Shown here: in pieces, positions 8,866 through 16,495 of the stretch
How positions within the stretch are numbered: the stretch's first letter is position 1
Layout of the letters: each line of letters opens with the position of its first letter
NCBI GenBank assembly: GCA_946411505.1
Contig: CAMKEG010000005.1
Coordinates: forward strand, 1 to 64,000
DNA: 64,000 nucleotides
DNA from: an uncultured Treponema sp.
Lineage (GTDB): Bacteria > Spirochaetota > Spirochaetia > Treponematales > Treponemataceae
Direction of reading: 5' to 3'
Program-made: the position numbers and the translations under genes
Notes under the pieces: model-generated
Seen by the model: only the letters and a program-made list of their open reading frames with translations
The model's database searches: none
Told to the model about the DNA's origin: nothing

Positions 8866-9540
8866 ATGGATAAGAATGATTTGTATAAATCAAGCCCCAT
8901 CCGCTTTTTTGAAGCCGCTTCCAACGGCGGCCTTAAGGAAGGCGAGCTTGGATTGGTGACGGCGAAGAAAGGCTTGGGAAAGACTTCCGTTTTGGTTCAG
9001 TTTGGAATGGATTCGCTTTTGGCCGGAAATCCCTTGGTTCACGTTTCTTTTGACCAGCACTCGTCAAACGTGATTTCTTGGTACTCAAGCGTGTTCAGCG
9101 AAATCGCCAAGAAAAAGAACATTTCAAACGCTTCCGAGTTGAAGGACGAAATCATGCGCGACCGCACGATCTTGAACTTTAACCAGGAATCGTTCACTTT
9201 GCCCAAAGTAATCAACACTATCGGCGCTTTGAAGAGCGGCGGAATCAACGTTAAGGCTTTGGTAATCGACGGCTTGGACTTGGACAAGATTTCCAAGAAC
9301 GACATCGCCGCCGTCGCCGACTTTGCCAAGGACGAAAAGATTACCGTATGGTTCAGCGACACAAAGGAAAGCAACAAGTTGCTTGACAGCGTCCGCTCGG
9401 AAATCGTTTCTTACTTTGCCGTCGTGGCCCACATCGAAGCCGCCGGCGGAAACCTCAGCTTGAACGTTCTTAAGGAACATTCAAACGAGAATGTTGGCAG
9501 CGTAAACTTGGATTCCAAGACGATGTTAATGACAAAATGA
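8866..9540 (+). CDS. RecA/KaiC-like P-loop ATPase of unknown role
   Basis: A 224-residue cytoplasmic protein with Walker A AKKGLGKTS (33-41) and a Walker B strand VKALVIDGLDL with Asp135, spaced as in RecA/DnaB/KaiC-fold ATPases. VSFDQHSS follows the first strand as in that group. There is no DNA-binding or membrane segment. It follows fusA with a 91-bp gap occupied by hairpins, so co-transcription is possible. A conserved Treponema protein of unknown function is the best description. Its last codons and TGA lie in a 15-bp perfect hairpin, followed by a second hairpin and a standard terminator. Confidence 0.75.
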   Translation: MDKNDLYKSSPIRFFEAASNGGLKEGELGLVTAKKGLGKTSVLVQFGMDSLLAGNPLVHVSFDQHSSNVISWYSSVFSEIAKKKNISNASELKDEIMRDRTILNFNQESFTLPKVINTIGALKSGGINVKALVIDGLDLDKISKNDIAAVADFAKDEKITVWFSDTKESNKLLDSVRSEIVSYFAVVAHIEAAGGNLSLNVLKEHSNENVGSVNLDSKTMLMTK

Positions 9541-9561
9541 GCTGACGCTCATTTTGTCATT
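9528..9561 (+). repeat. Stop-codon-spanning inverted repeat of the P-loop gene
   Basis: Arms 9528-9542 and 9547-9561 are perfect 15-mers around TGAC; the TGA stop (9538-9540) is in the left arm. No U-tract follows. Confidence 0.85.
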
Positions 9562-9563
9562 GT

Positions 9564-9625
9564 CGAGTTTTGCCTTGCTCGCCGAAAGGCTCGCATTTTT
9601 GCTTTGCAAAAACCGGCAAAACTCG
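9564..9625 (+). repeat. Second hairpin after the P-loop gene
   Basis: CGAGTTTTGCC (9564-9574) pairs with GGCAAAACTCG (9615-9625). Inside lie GCC-GAAA-GGC and TTTTTGC-TTT-GCAAAAA, making a branched structure. Confidence 0.65.
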
Positions 9626-9643
9626 CAAGTTTATCTTAAAACG

Positions 9644-9673
9644 AGCCGCTCCGTTATGGGGCGGCTTTTTTTT
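9644..9673 (+). terminator. Intrinsic terminator
   Basis: AGCCGCTCC (9644-9652) pairs with GGGGCGGCT (9658-9666) and runs into eight T residues. It is a conventional terminator placed after the two non-canonical hairpins, showing that those are not doing the terminating. Confidence 0.8.
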
Positions 9674-9684
9674 GTTTTATCAGT

Positions 9685-9713
9685 TTGCATAATATTTTAA
9701 TATCTGCTATAAT
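9685..9713 (+). promoter_or_regulatory. Promoter of the ArsR-like regulator (leaderless)
   Basis: TTGCAT (9685-9690), 17 nt, TATAAT (9708-9713), then only six bases to the ATG at 9720. The predicted start coincides with the initiation codon. Confidence 0.7.
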
Positions 9714-9719
9714 AATGGC

Positions 9720-10637
9720 ATGAGAATTATAAACACAGAATCTGAGATAGAGGCGCTTTGCAAAGCTTTGATATCGCCCACCAGGATACAAATGCTTAGG
9801 CTTATCGCGAACAACCGCAACATAAATTTAAATGAACTGGCTGAGGCTTGCCAAATAACGAACGGCGCCGTGACCCACCACATGAAAATATTGCAAGACG
9901 CCAATCTTGTTGAATTGATGTATTCGCAGGGAATTCGAGGTTCGCAAAAAAATTGCACGATAAAAGACTATCAATTCATGATAGACATTCTTACCGCAAA
10001 CGACGACACCAAGGCTTATGAAACCGAAATTCCAGTTGGCAATTTTACCCAATACGAAGTTTATCCGACTTGCGGAATCGCAAGCAAAGAAAAGGTTATC
10101 GGCGAAGTGGACTCGCCAAGATATTTTGACGACCCCGGCGTAAGGGACGCGGGAATTCTTTGGTTTACAAAAGGCTTCGTCGAATATAGAATTCCAAATT
10201 ACCTTGAGCGCAACCAGATTCTAAAGGAGCTTCAGTTTTCTTTTGAAATAAGTTCCGAAGCCCCCGGCATTTGCGAGAATTGGCCGAGCGACATTTACTT
10301 TTCGATAAACGGAACGCAAATCGGGTATTGGACAAGCCCAGGCGATTTTGGCGAAAGCAAGGGCCTCTTTACGCCGGACTGGTGGGACAAGCATTGGAAT
10401 TCATACGGCTTGCTAAAGCTGCTTGTAATAAACGATTACGGAACTTTCATTGACGGCGGAAAAATATCCGACGTTACAATCAGCGGTTTGCGCTTAAAGG
10501 CGAACGACACAATCACTTTGCGAATCAGCGTTCCTGAAAGCGCGGCCAACATCGGAGGCTGCACTTTGTTCGGAAAAGGCTTTGGCAATTACAACCAAGA
10601 CATAAAAGTCCGCGCCTTGTTCACCGAAAAAGAGTGA
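9720..10637 (+). CDS. ArsR-type HTH regulator with C-terminal ligand domain, probable arabinoside regulator
   Basis: A 305-residue protein. Residues about 10-75 are a winged helix of the ArsR kind (LISPTRIQMLRLIANN, then LAEACQITNGAVTHHMKILQ as the recognition helix region). The larger C-terminal part (about 110-305) is rich in Trp, Tyr and beta strand and looks like a carbohydrate-binding jelly roll rather than a metal-sensing tail. It is convergent with the GH51 arabinofuranosidase and its ABC transporter, so regulation of that cluster is the likely role. A candidate target is the inverted repeat at 15339-15365. No SD is present and the gene appears leaderless. Confidence 0.75.
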   Translation: MRIINTESEIEALCKALISPTRIQMLRLIANNRNINLNELAEACQITNGAVTHHMKILQDANLVELMYSQGIRGSQKNCTIKDYQFMIDILTANDDTKAYETEIPVGNFTQYEVYPTCGIASKEKVIGEVDSPRYFDDPGVRDAGILWFTKGFVEYRIPNYLERNQILKELQFSFEISSEAPGICENWPSDIYFSINGTQIGYWTSPGDFGESKGLFTPDWWDKHWNSYGLLKLLVINDYGTFIDGGKISDVTISGLRLKANDTITLRISVPESAANIGGCTLFGKGFGNYNQDIKVRALFTEKE

Positions 10638-10639
10638 AA

Positions 10640-10680
10640 AAAGCGGACCAAAAAGCTGGAGGTTCTTTTTGGCCCGCTTT
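10640..10680. terminator. Bidirectional terminator between convergent genes
   Basis: AAAGCGGACCAAAAAG pairs with CTTTTTGGCCCGCTTT around a 9-nt loop with one mismatch. T-rich sequence follows in the plus direction and A-rich sequence precedes it, so it can serve both the regulator and the convergent arabinofuranosidase gene. Confidence 0.65.
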
Positions 10681-10701
10681 GGAATTTTGTTTTTATTAAA
10701 T

Positions 10702-12189
10702 CTAGTATTTGAATCTCAAGACATTCCAAGAAAGCTTTTCGATGTTGAGCTTGAACGCGCCGTTTTCGCCGTTGACGGGCGGAAGGTTTTTGGGAACGAC
10801 ATTGTCCGGATTTTCAAAGCTGTTGATGGCGTTTAGGTCGTTTCCTGTCAAGACGATGCGCTCAATCATTTTCATCTGGGGGAAGTCGCGCAGCTCAAGC
10901 TTTAATTCCTGGCTTTGGTTTTTGTCGATGTTCAAGCAGAAGACTGTGACTTCCTGCTTTTCTTCCGAGTGAACTACGGCCGTCGCCAAAACCGGAGTTT
11001 CGCCGTAGCAGGTTTCTTTTGTCGCGGCCTTTACCACCGGCTTTAACACAGTTCCGCGGCCAAAGACCGAAAGGTGCTTGAAGGGCCAGAAAATCGTTTG
11101 CCGTATTACGCTGCCGCCTTTCATCGTAAAGATTGGCGCGATTACGTTGACCAACTGGGCAAGGCAGGCGATTTTCACGCGGTCGGAATTGTTGAGCAGT
11201 GTGATTCCGAGTCCTCCAAAAACCAAGGCGTCAAGCAAAGAGTAGCGGTCTTCAAGCAGCGCGGGAACTTCTTCCCAGCCGTGCGGCTGCTGCTTTTGTT
11301 GGTACCAAACGTTCCATTCGTCAAACGAAAGGTTCACCGTTTTTTTGCTGCGCTTTAACGCCTTAACATAATCGGCTGTGGCGGTCACGCTGTGGATGAA
11401 GGAATCCATCTCGACAAACGAAGCCAAGAAGTCGTCGTCGTTGCCAAGGTTTTCGTAATACCTGTGCAAAGAAAGATAGTCGATGTGCTCGTAAGTTTGC
11501 TCAAGCACGATTCTGTCCCATTCTGGGAACGTCGGAAGCAATGTCGTGGCGCTGCCGCACGCGACAAGTTCCAGCGAGTCGTCAATCCATTTCATTATTT
11601 TTGCCGTTTCGCAGGCTTTCTTTCCGTAATCGACCGCGTCCAAGTGGCAAATCTGCCAAGGGCCGTCCATTTCGTTTCCAATGCACCAAGTCTTTATGCC
11701 GTATGGCTCTGCGTGGCCGTTTTTCTTTCGCAGGTCGCTCCATGCCGTTCCGCCCGGAAAATTGCAGTATTCCAAAAGTTCGCCGGCTTCTCTTGGCGTT
11801 CCCGTTCCCATGTTGACGGCGCCCATTATTCCGGTTCCCGCCTTTTTAGACCAATCGTAAAATTCGTCAATGCCGATTTGGTTTGATTCGATTGTCTTCC
11901 ACGCCAAGTCCAAGCGCTTTGGCCGCTGGTCGCGCGGCCCGATTCCGTCCGTCCACTTGTAGCCCGAAAGAAAATTTCCGCCCGGATAGCGGACGAGCGA
12001 AACGTTCAGTTCCCGCACAAGGTTTATAACGTCCTTTCTAAAGCCTTGCTCGTCGGCTTCCTTGTGGCCTGGCTCGTAGATTCCCGTGTAGACCGCGCGT
12101 CCAAGATGCTCGATGAAAGAACTAAAAAGTCTGTCGTCAACGTCGGCGACTTTGAAATTTTTTTCGATGATGATTGAAGCTTTGCTCAT
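10702..12189 (-). CDS. abfA: Alpha-L-arabinofuranosidase, GH51
   Basis: A 495-residue intracellular retaining glycosidase that removes alpha-L-arabinofuranosyl groups from arabino-oligosaccharides. The (beta/alpha)8 barrel carries the acid/base Glu173 in CIGNEMDG and the nucleophile Glu291 in LSFDEWNVW; RYPGGNF (67-73) and DGIGPRDQRP are also family hallmarks. There is no signal peptide, so substrates must be imported, fitting the ABC transporter encoded just upstream in the same operon. It is the last gene of the operon (solute-binding protein, two permeases, abfA), starting 3 bp after the second permease stop. Length is normal for the family. Confidence 0.95.
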   Translation of the reverse strand: MSKASIIIEKNFKVADVDDRLFSSFIEHLGRAVYTGIYEPGHKEADEQGFRKDVINLVRELNVSLVRYPGGNFLSGYKWTDGIGPRDQRPKRLDLAWKTIESNQIGIDEFYDWSKKAGTGIMGAVNMGTGTPREAGELLEYCNFPGGTAWSDLRKKNGHAEPYGIKTWCIGNEMDGPWQICHLDAVDYGKKACETAKIMKWIDDSLELVACGSATTLLPTFPEWDRIVLEQTYEHIDYLSLHRYYENLGNDDDFLASFVEMDSFIHSVTATADYVKALKRSKKTVNLSFDEWNVWYQQKQQPHGWEEVPALLEDRYSLLDALVFGGLGITLLNNSDRVKIACLAQLVNVIAPIFTMKGGSVIRQTIFWPFKHLSVFGRGTVLKPVVKAATKETCYGETPVLATAVVHSEEKQEVTVFCLNIDKNQSQELKLELRDFPQMKMIERIVLTGNDLNAINSFENPDNVVPKNLPPVNGENGAFKLNIEKLSWNVLRFKY

Positions 12190-12192
12190 TTG

Positions 12193-13032
12193 TTACCCCT
12201 TGATGCTTCCCACTGTCAAGCCAGTGATGAAGGCCCTTTGATTTATTAAGAAAAGAATGATGATTGGAATTACAGACAAAACGGCGCCCGCAAGAAGAAC
12301 GTCATAATTGTTTCCGTACGGCGTAAGAAGCGCGTTCAGTCCTATTGGCAATGTCATGTTTTCGTTTGAGCGCAAGGCGATTAGCGGCCATACAAAACTG
12401 TTCCAGCTGCCCATTGCCTGCAAAATCATGATGGCCGCAAAAGCCGGCAGCATTACCGGACACATGATGTTGAAGAAAATCCTGATTTCATTGCAGCCGT
12501 CAATGCGGGCGGAATCAATCAAGTCCTTTGGCAAGCCAAGGCAGTATTGCCTAAAGTAAAAGACCGCGAACGGCGACACGACAAACGGAAGTATTACGCC
12601 GGCTTTTGTATTGATGATTTTCATCTTTACAACCAGTTTGAACAACGGAAGGATGAGAACTTCCGTCGGTATCATCATTACGGCAAGGACAACAAGAAAT
12701 ATAATGTTGCGTCCCTTGAATTCATACACGCTAAGGCCGTAGCCAACCATCGCGCAAAACAAAAGCGACAGGGCGGTTTGCAAGGCTGTCAACACGACGC
12801 TGTTCTTGAACCAAAGAAAGAACATTCCGTTGTTGTAGTTGAACAAGGCCTTGAAGTTGTGCAGGCTCATCGTCTTTATGTTGAAGTCCAGCGTAAGTCC
12901 GTTCTGGACCATTTGCGCGCCGGGCCTTAAGGATGAAAGCGTCAAGAAAACAAAAGGCATTACGCAGAATAGAAAAATCAAGAAAAGCGAAATGTATTTG
13001 AAATATTCCAAGATTATGTTGTTTCTTTTCAT
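12193..13032 (-). CDS. Sugar ABC transporter permease, MalG type
   Basis: A 279-residue inner-membrane permease with six predicted helices, starting MKRNNIILEYFKYISLF. The EAA-loop equivalent (DGCNEIRIFFNIMCPVMLP) lies about two-thirds along, where the nucleotide-binding subunit docks. The ATG at 13032 is preceded by GGAG and begins one base after the stop of the other permease, indicating translational coupling; an upstream extension to 13083 would overlap that gene and is rejected. No ATPase gene is in the operon, so a shared MsmK/MalK-type ATPase elsewhere is expected. The substrate is probably arabino-oligosaccharide, inferred from abfA. Confidence 0.9.
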   Translation of the reverse strand: MKRNNIILEYFKYISLFLIFLFCVMPFVFLTLSSLRPGAQMVQNGLTLDFNIKTMSLHNFKALFNYNNGMFFLWFKNSVVLTALQTALSLLFCAMVGYGLSVYEFKGRNIIFLVVLAVMMIPTEVLILPLFKLVVKMKIINTKAGVILPFVVSPFAVFYFRQYCLGLPKDLIDSARIDGCNEIRIFFNIMCPVMLPAFAAIMILQAMGSWNSFVWPLIALRSNENMTLPIGLNALLTPYGNNYDVLLAGAVLSVIPIIILFLINQRAFITGLTVGSIKG

Positions 13033-13033
13033 A

Positions 13034-13948
13034 TTAGTTGTTCTCCTTTTTGAACGTTCCCGTCGCGAAAAGCTGGATGACATTTACAATCATTATGATT
13101 GCGAAAAGCGCGACGCCGATTGCCGAACCCATTCCAAGGCGCGCGTAGTTAAAACCTTCAAGGTAGATGTATGAAACCATAGTCAAGCCGATGTCTCCCG
13201 GAGAAGCCGCCGAGCCGAACATTGTGTAGGTTTCGCCGAACATCGCGAAGCCGCCGTAAACGCTTATTGTGACTACGTAGACCGTCACGTTTCTTAAATT
13301 TGGAACGGTTATGTACCAAAATTTTTGCCAAGTGTTCACGCCGTCAATGTCGGCGGCTTCGTATTGTTCCTGCGGAATGGCGTTCAAACCGGAAAGAAAA
13401 TAAATCATGTTTACGCCAATCCATTTCCATGTGCAAAAAAGGACAAGCACAAACATTGTCGTGGCTCTTTGGAACAGCCACTTTTTTGGCGCGGCGCCCA
13501 ACTTTATCAAAACCGAGTTGATGAACGCCGTTTCCTGTTCGCTGAACAAATAGCGGAAGAACAAGCCGGCGACAACAACTGATGTCAGCGCGGGAAGAAA
13601 GTACGCCGACTTGAATATGTTCTTAAATCTTGTCGTCTTGGAATTGATAAGGACGGCAAGAACCATTGGCAAGGGAATCAACACGGCGATTGTTAGAACC
13701 GTGTATATCGCGCTGTTTTCCAACGCGTGGAAAAATTGTTCGTTGTTTAAATTTTTATAGTTCTTTAGTCCGATAAAAGTAACGTCGTCAAAACCCGCTA
13801 TGTCCTGAAAACTCATTATGAAAGTGTTGACAAGCGGATACAGGGTGAAGAAAAGGAAAGAAACTATAAAGGGCGACACAAAAATCCAAGGCGCCGTTTT
13901 TTGGTTTATCAAAGCCCTTGAAATTGTTTGCAATTTCTTTTTTATCAT
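13034..13948 (-). CDS. Sugar ABC transporter permease, MalF type
   Basis: A 304-residue permease with six predicted helices and the EAA motif YEAADIDGVNTWQKFWYITVP. It pairs with the next gene to form the translocation pore for the neighbouring lipoprotein binding protein. It lies downstream of a strong intercistronic terminator-like hairpin, so it is probably expressed well below the binding protein, the usual stoichiometry for such systems. The start has GGAGG. Confidence 0.92.
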   Translation of the reverse strand: MIKKKLQTISRALINQKTAPWIFVSPFIVSFLFFTLYPLVNTFIMSFQDIAGFDDVTFIGLKNYKNLNNEQFFHALENSAIYTVLTIAVLIPLPMVLAVLINSKTTRFKNIFKSAYFLPALTSVVVAGLFFRYLFSEQETAFINSVLIKLGAAPKKWLFQRATTMFVLVLFCTWKWIGVNMIYFLSGLNAIPQEQYEAADIDGVNTWQKFWYITVPNLRNVTVYVVTISVYGGFAMFGETYTMFGSAASPGDIGLTMVSYIYLEGFNYARLGMGSAIGVALFAIIMIVNVIQLFATGTFKKENN

Positions 13949-13970
13949 AAAGCCTCCTCAACTGGCGCGA

Positions 13971-14019
13971 AAAAAAGGGGCCGCCGTCGCCGCGTTTGCG
14001 CGGCGTCGGCAGGCCCCTT
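13971..14019 (-). terminator. Intercistronic attenuating terminator between binding protein and permease genes
   Basis: On the minus strand AAGGGGCC (14019-14012) pairs with GGCCCCTT (13982-13975); inside is a GC-rich stem around CAAA, and the stem is followed by a T-run. It stands in the 74-bp gap after the solute-binding protein gene. Partial termination there would raise binding protein over permease. Confidence 0.75.
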
Positions 14020-14022
14020 ATG

Positions 14023-15312
14023 TTACTTGCTGTTCAAAATTTTATTAGCTTCTACAAGAGCGTCTCTTGGAGTCGCGGATTTTTCGCCAAGAACTTTGAA
14101 CATTACGTTCTTTTGGACGAGGCTCTGGGCTTCGGGGAATTTGTCGCCGCCGTTTGTGCCAAGAATTTCGTCCTTGATGCTAACCAGCATGTCAAACACT
14201 CCGTCGCCAAAGTAAGCGGTGAACTTGTTGGGCGCCTTCATGGCCGGATCTGTCCAAGCGTCCCAGCGAATCGGGTCAAAGCCAAGCAATGTCCATGTCT
14301 TGATTGAGCCTTCCTTTGAGGCCTTGGCGTAAACCATAAAGCGGGCGGCCAAGTCTGAATGCTTTCCTTGTGAAGGAATCGCGGTTCCTGTTCCGCCCAT
14401 TCCGGCTGAGCGGGCGCCGCCGGCCTTCCAACGAGGAAGCGGGCGAACGATAATCTTTCCGCTCAACTTGGGCATGTAGTCTGTAAAGCGGTTCATGTAC
14501 CAAAGCGGCATCCAAACGCTGGCGGCGCCTGAATTGTTCATGAATGACCAATACTCTTCCGAGTGGTGGAAGCCGGCCGGCGCGATTTGGGCGATGCCTT
14601 CGTCAACAAGCTTTTTGATGAACTCAAGAGTCTTGATGTTGATTTCGCTGTCAAGAACGCCGTTTCCGTTTTTGTCAAGGAAGTCTCCTCCCTGCTGGAC
14701 GATGAGCGGGTAGAAAGACCAGTGCTCGGTTGACTCAACAGTCGTCATCGGCTTTCCTGTCTTTTGGACTACGATTTTTCCGATGCGGTAGAAGTCGTCC
14801 CATGTGGCGATGTCGTCGGCGCTCACGCCCGCCGCGTCAAGGATTTCCTTGTTGTAGTAAATGACGGCCGCGCCTACATGGTAGTCAACGCCGTAAATGT
14901 TTCCGTCTTTTGTGTATGGATTGAAGCGGCCTTTGATAAGGTGGTCCATGTCAAGCATGCCGTTCAATTTTACGAGCGGCGGGTTCTTGCCCTTAATGTA
15001 GTTGGCGAATTTTCCGATTTCGATGTCGGAAATGTCGGGAGCTCCTGTGCCGGACTGAAGCGCGATCAAAAGTTTGTTGTGCATTTCGTCATATCCAAGA
15101 ACCTCGACAGAAAGGTCTATCTGTTCGCTTGGATTTTGCGCGTTCCATGTTTTTGCCGCGTCCTGCATAAATTCCGCGTGCGCGTTTTGGAATGTCCAAA
15201 AGGTGAGTTTTGTTGTTCCCGAAGATGAGTTCTTTCCTGCCTTACAGCCAACAAAGCCGGTCAAGAGCGCCAGGGATAAGGCCGCTCCAACAATTTTTGA
15301 CAATCTCCTCAT
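14023..15312 (-). CDS. Sugar ABC transporter solute-binding lipoprotein
   Basis: A 429-residue extracytoplasmic binding protein of the family-1 (MalE/UgpB) type. The lipoprotein signal ends TGFVGC (Cys23), followed by a KAGKNSSSG tether. Motifs such as LTFWTFQ at the mature start, GVDYHVGAAVIYYNKE and SAGMGGTGTAIPSQGK fit the family. It is first in the arabinoside operon and has a strong SD (AAAGGAGG). A promoter and a candidate operator lie upstream (15339-15401). The ligand is inferred from the downstream GH51 enzyme and could be another pentose oligomer. Confidence 0.92.
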   Translation of the reverse strand: MRRLSKIVGAALSLALLTGFVGCKAGKNSSSGTTKLTFWTFQNAHAEFMQDAAKTWNAQNPSEQIDLSVEVLGYDEMHNKLLIALQSGTGAPDISDIEIGKFANYIKGKNPPLVKLNGMLDMDHLIKGRFNPYTKDGNIYGVDYHVGAAVIYYNKEILDAAGVSADDIATWDDFYRIGKIVVQKTGKPMTTVESTEHWSFYPLIVQQGGDFLDKNGNGVLDSEINIKTLEFIKKLVDEGIAQIAPAGFHHSEEYWSFMNNSGAASVWMPLWYMNRFTDYMPKLSGKIIVRPLPRWKAGGARSAGMGGTGTAIPSQGKHSDLAARFMVYAKASKEGSIKTWTLLGFDPIRWDAWTDPAMKAPNKFTAYFGDGVFDMLVSIKDEILGTNGGDKFPEAQSLVQKNVMFKVLGEKSATPRDALVEANKILNSK

Positions 15313-15338
15313 AATTGTCCTCCTTTGTTTTAATGGTT

Positions 15339-15365
15339 GTTAAACTATTTCTATTGCCGTTTAAC
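15339..15365 (-). promoter_or_regulatory. Candidate operator of the arabinoside operon
   Basis: GTTAAAC (15339-15345) and GTTTAAC (15359-15365) form a perfect inverted repeat with a 13-nt spacer, immediately downstream of the -10 box and over the predicted start point. That is a typical repressor position. The binding protein is unknown; the ArsR-like regulator at 9720 is the nearest candidate. Confidence 0.45.
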
Positions 15366-15372
15366 TAATTTA

Positions 15373-15401
15373 AGTTTAAGCCCGCTTTTTTGTTTTGTCA
15401 A
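15373..15401 (-). promoter_or_regulatory. Promoter of the arabinoside operon
   Basis: On the minus strand TTGACA (15401-15396), 17 nt, TAAACT (15378-15373). It gives a leader of about 55 nt with AAAGGAGG before the ATG at 15312. Confidence 0.7.
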
Positions 15402-15484
15402 GAAAATTCGTAAAAAAATTATGAAATTCGCGTTTTTTTGGGGAAAATTCGGCAAATTTTGAGGAAAAAAAGTGGCGAAAACTT

Positions 15485-15516
15485 AAAAACCGCCCCTTTT
15501 GGAGCGGTTTTTTTTA
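15485..15516. terminator. Terminator usable in both directions
   Basis: AAAACCGCCCC and GAGCGGTTTT pair around TTTTG; eight T residues follow on the plus strand and T residues also follow on the minus strand. It lies about 80 bp beyond the stop of the membrane-protein gene at 15597, after two non-canonical hairpins. Confidence 0.7.
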
Positions 15517-15524
15517 TGGGTTAG

Positions 15525-15601
15525 CTATTGCGGCGCGACAATTTTGTTCGCGCCGCAATAGACACTAGTCAAGGCTTTAAGCGGAGCGTGCCTTGACTAG
15601 T
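15525..15601 (-). repeat. Two-hairpin 3' element: CTATTG-type and GTCAAGGC-type
   Basis: Reading from the gene: the first hairpin has 12-bp arms at 15590-15601 and 15564-15575 and contains the TAG stop (15597-15599). The second has 14-bp arms at 15548-15561 and 15525-15538 (CTATTGCGGCGCGA). The same pair, in the same order relative to the gene, follows the HATPase-HDOD gene (21227-21364). Confidence 0.8.
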
Positions 15602-16403
15602 TATCAATCTTCCAAGGCATGAAGAAGGACTTAAAGCCGCGCGGGCCAAGGTTGTCCTCGTCTTCTTTGATCAGAGCGGCCCAGGGAATTTTTTTGCGGA
15701 GCTTTGGCGTTTTGTTTTCCGGGTGCGCGTCAAGCCAGTCGTACTTGTAAAGGCGAAGGCGGAGGGCGTTGACTCCGCTCAACACGGCGCCGGCGGTTCC
15801 CGGAACCAAAAAGAAAATCATAAAGGACAACGCCAGCAAAAACAAGTTGAAGAAAAAGACAAAGACGCTAAAGCCCGTGTTGTCAAAGAAAAGCACGAAG
15901 CATTTTTTTATCGTTTGGACAAAGCCGCGGCCCAAGAGCGCCCTTAGCGGAATGAACCACTGCAGCGCCAGCGCGAAAATCGCCTCAAAAAAAATCAGCG
16001 TCGCGCACAAGGCAAAGCCCAAGACTCCGCCGGCCGAAAAATAAACGGGGATTCCGATAAAGGCAACGACTGCCAAGGCGCCCAAAAGCGCTCCGTAGCG
16101 AACCGCGTCAAAAAAAACTTTTGGGATTTGCTTAAAATACGCGGCGAGCGAAGGCATTTGAAAGTTGGCGATGGCCGCGGCGTTCTCGCTGTTGGCCATG
16201 ACCAAAACCATTCCCAGCGCCGTCAAGACGATAAAGGCAAGGCACGACAAGGGCAGCGCGAAAGACGATTCAATGTTGAACACGACGCTGAGGATAAAAA
16301 AGGCCAGCGCCGCGTAAAGGGTCACGATGATGTTTGGAACAATCAAAAAGAAAATGTTGTCCCAGCCGTCGCAAAAGTTTTTCTTTAGGTAAAATCCAAT
16401 CAT
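15597..16403 (-). CDS. Polytopic membrane protein of unknown function
   Basis: A 268-residue protein with about six hydrophobic helices, starting MIGFYLKKNFCDGWDNIFF and ending in a charged cytoplasmic tail of about 45 residues. The layout resembles DUF624-type spirochaete/Firmicute membrane proteins, but the match is only by general form. It lies downstream of lysS on the same strand with a 93-bp gap that contains a terminator-like palindrome, so it may be a separate unit. Its stop codon sits in a hairpin of the GTCAAGGC family. Confidence 0.7.
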   Translation of the reverse strand: MIGFYLKKNFCDGWDNIFFLIVPNIIVTLYAALAFFILSVVFNIESSFALPLSCLAFIVLTALGMVLVMANSENAAAIANFQMPSLAAYFKQIPKVFFDAVRYGALLGALAVVAFIGIPVYFSAGGVLGFALCATLIFFEAIFALALQWFIPLRALLGRGFVQTIKKCFVLFFDNTGFSVFVFFFNLFLLALSFMIFFLVPGTAGAVLSGVNALRLRLYKYDWLDAHPENKTPKLRKKIPWAALIKEDEDNLGPRGFKSFFMPWKIDN

Positions 16404-16437
16404 AGAATCTCCGTCGCCCGCGATTTTAGGCTTTTAA

Positions 16438-16480
16438 AAGCCCGCGCGGTTTTTGTCTTGAAAGCCGCGCGGCGCTTTTT
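16438..16480. terminator. Terminator-like palindrome after lysS
   Basis: CCGCGCGG occurs at both sides of the loop, with self-complementary arms, followed by CTTTT on the minus strand and CTTTTTGG on the plus strand. It probably ends the lysS transcript. Confidence 0.55.
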
Positions 16481-16495
16481 GGTCAGCAATCAGTC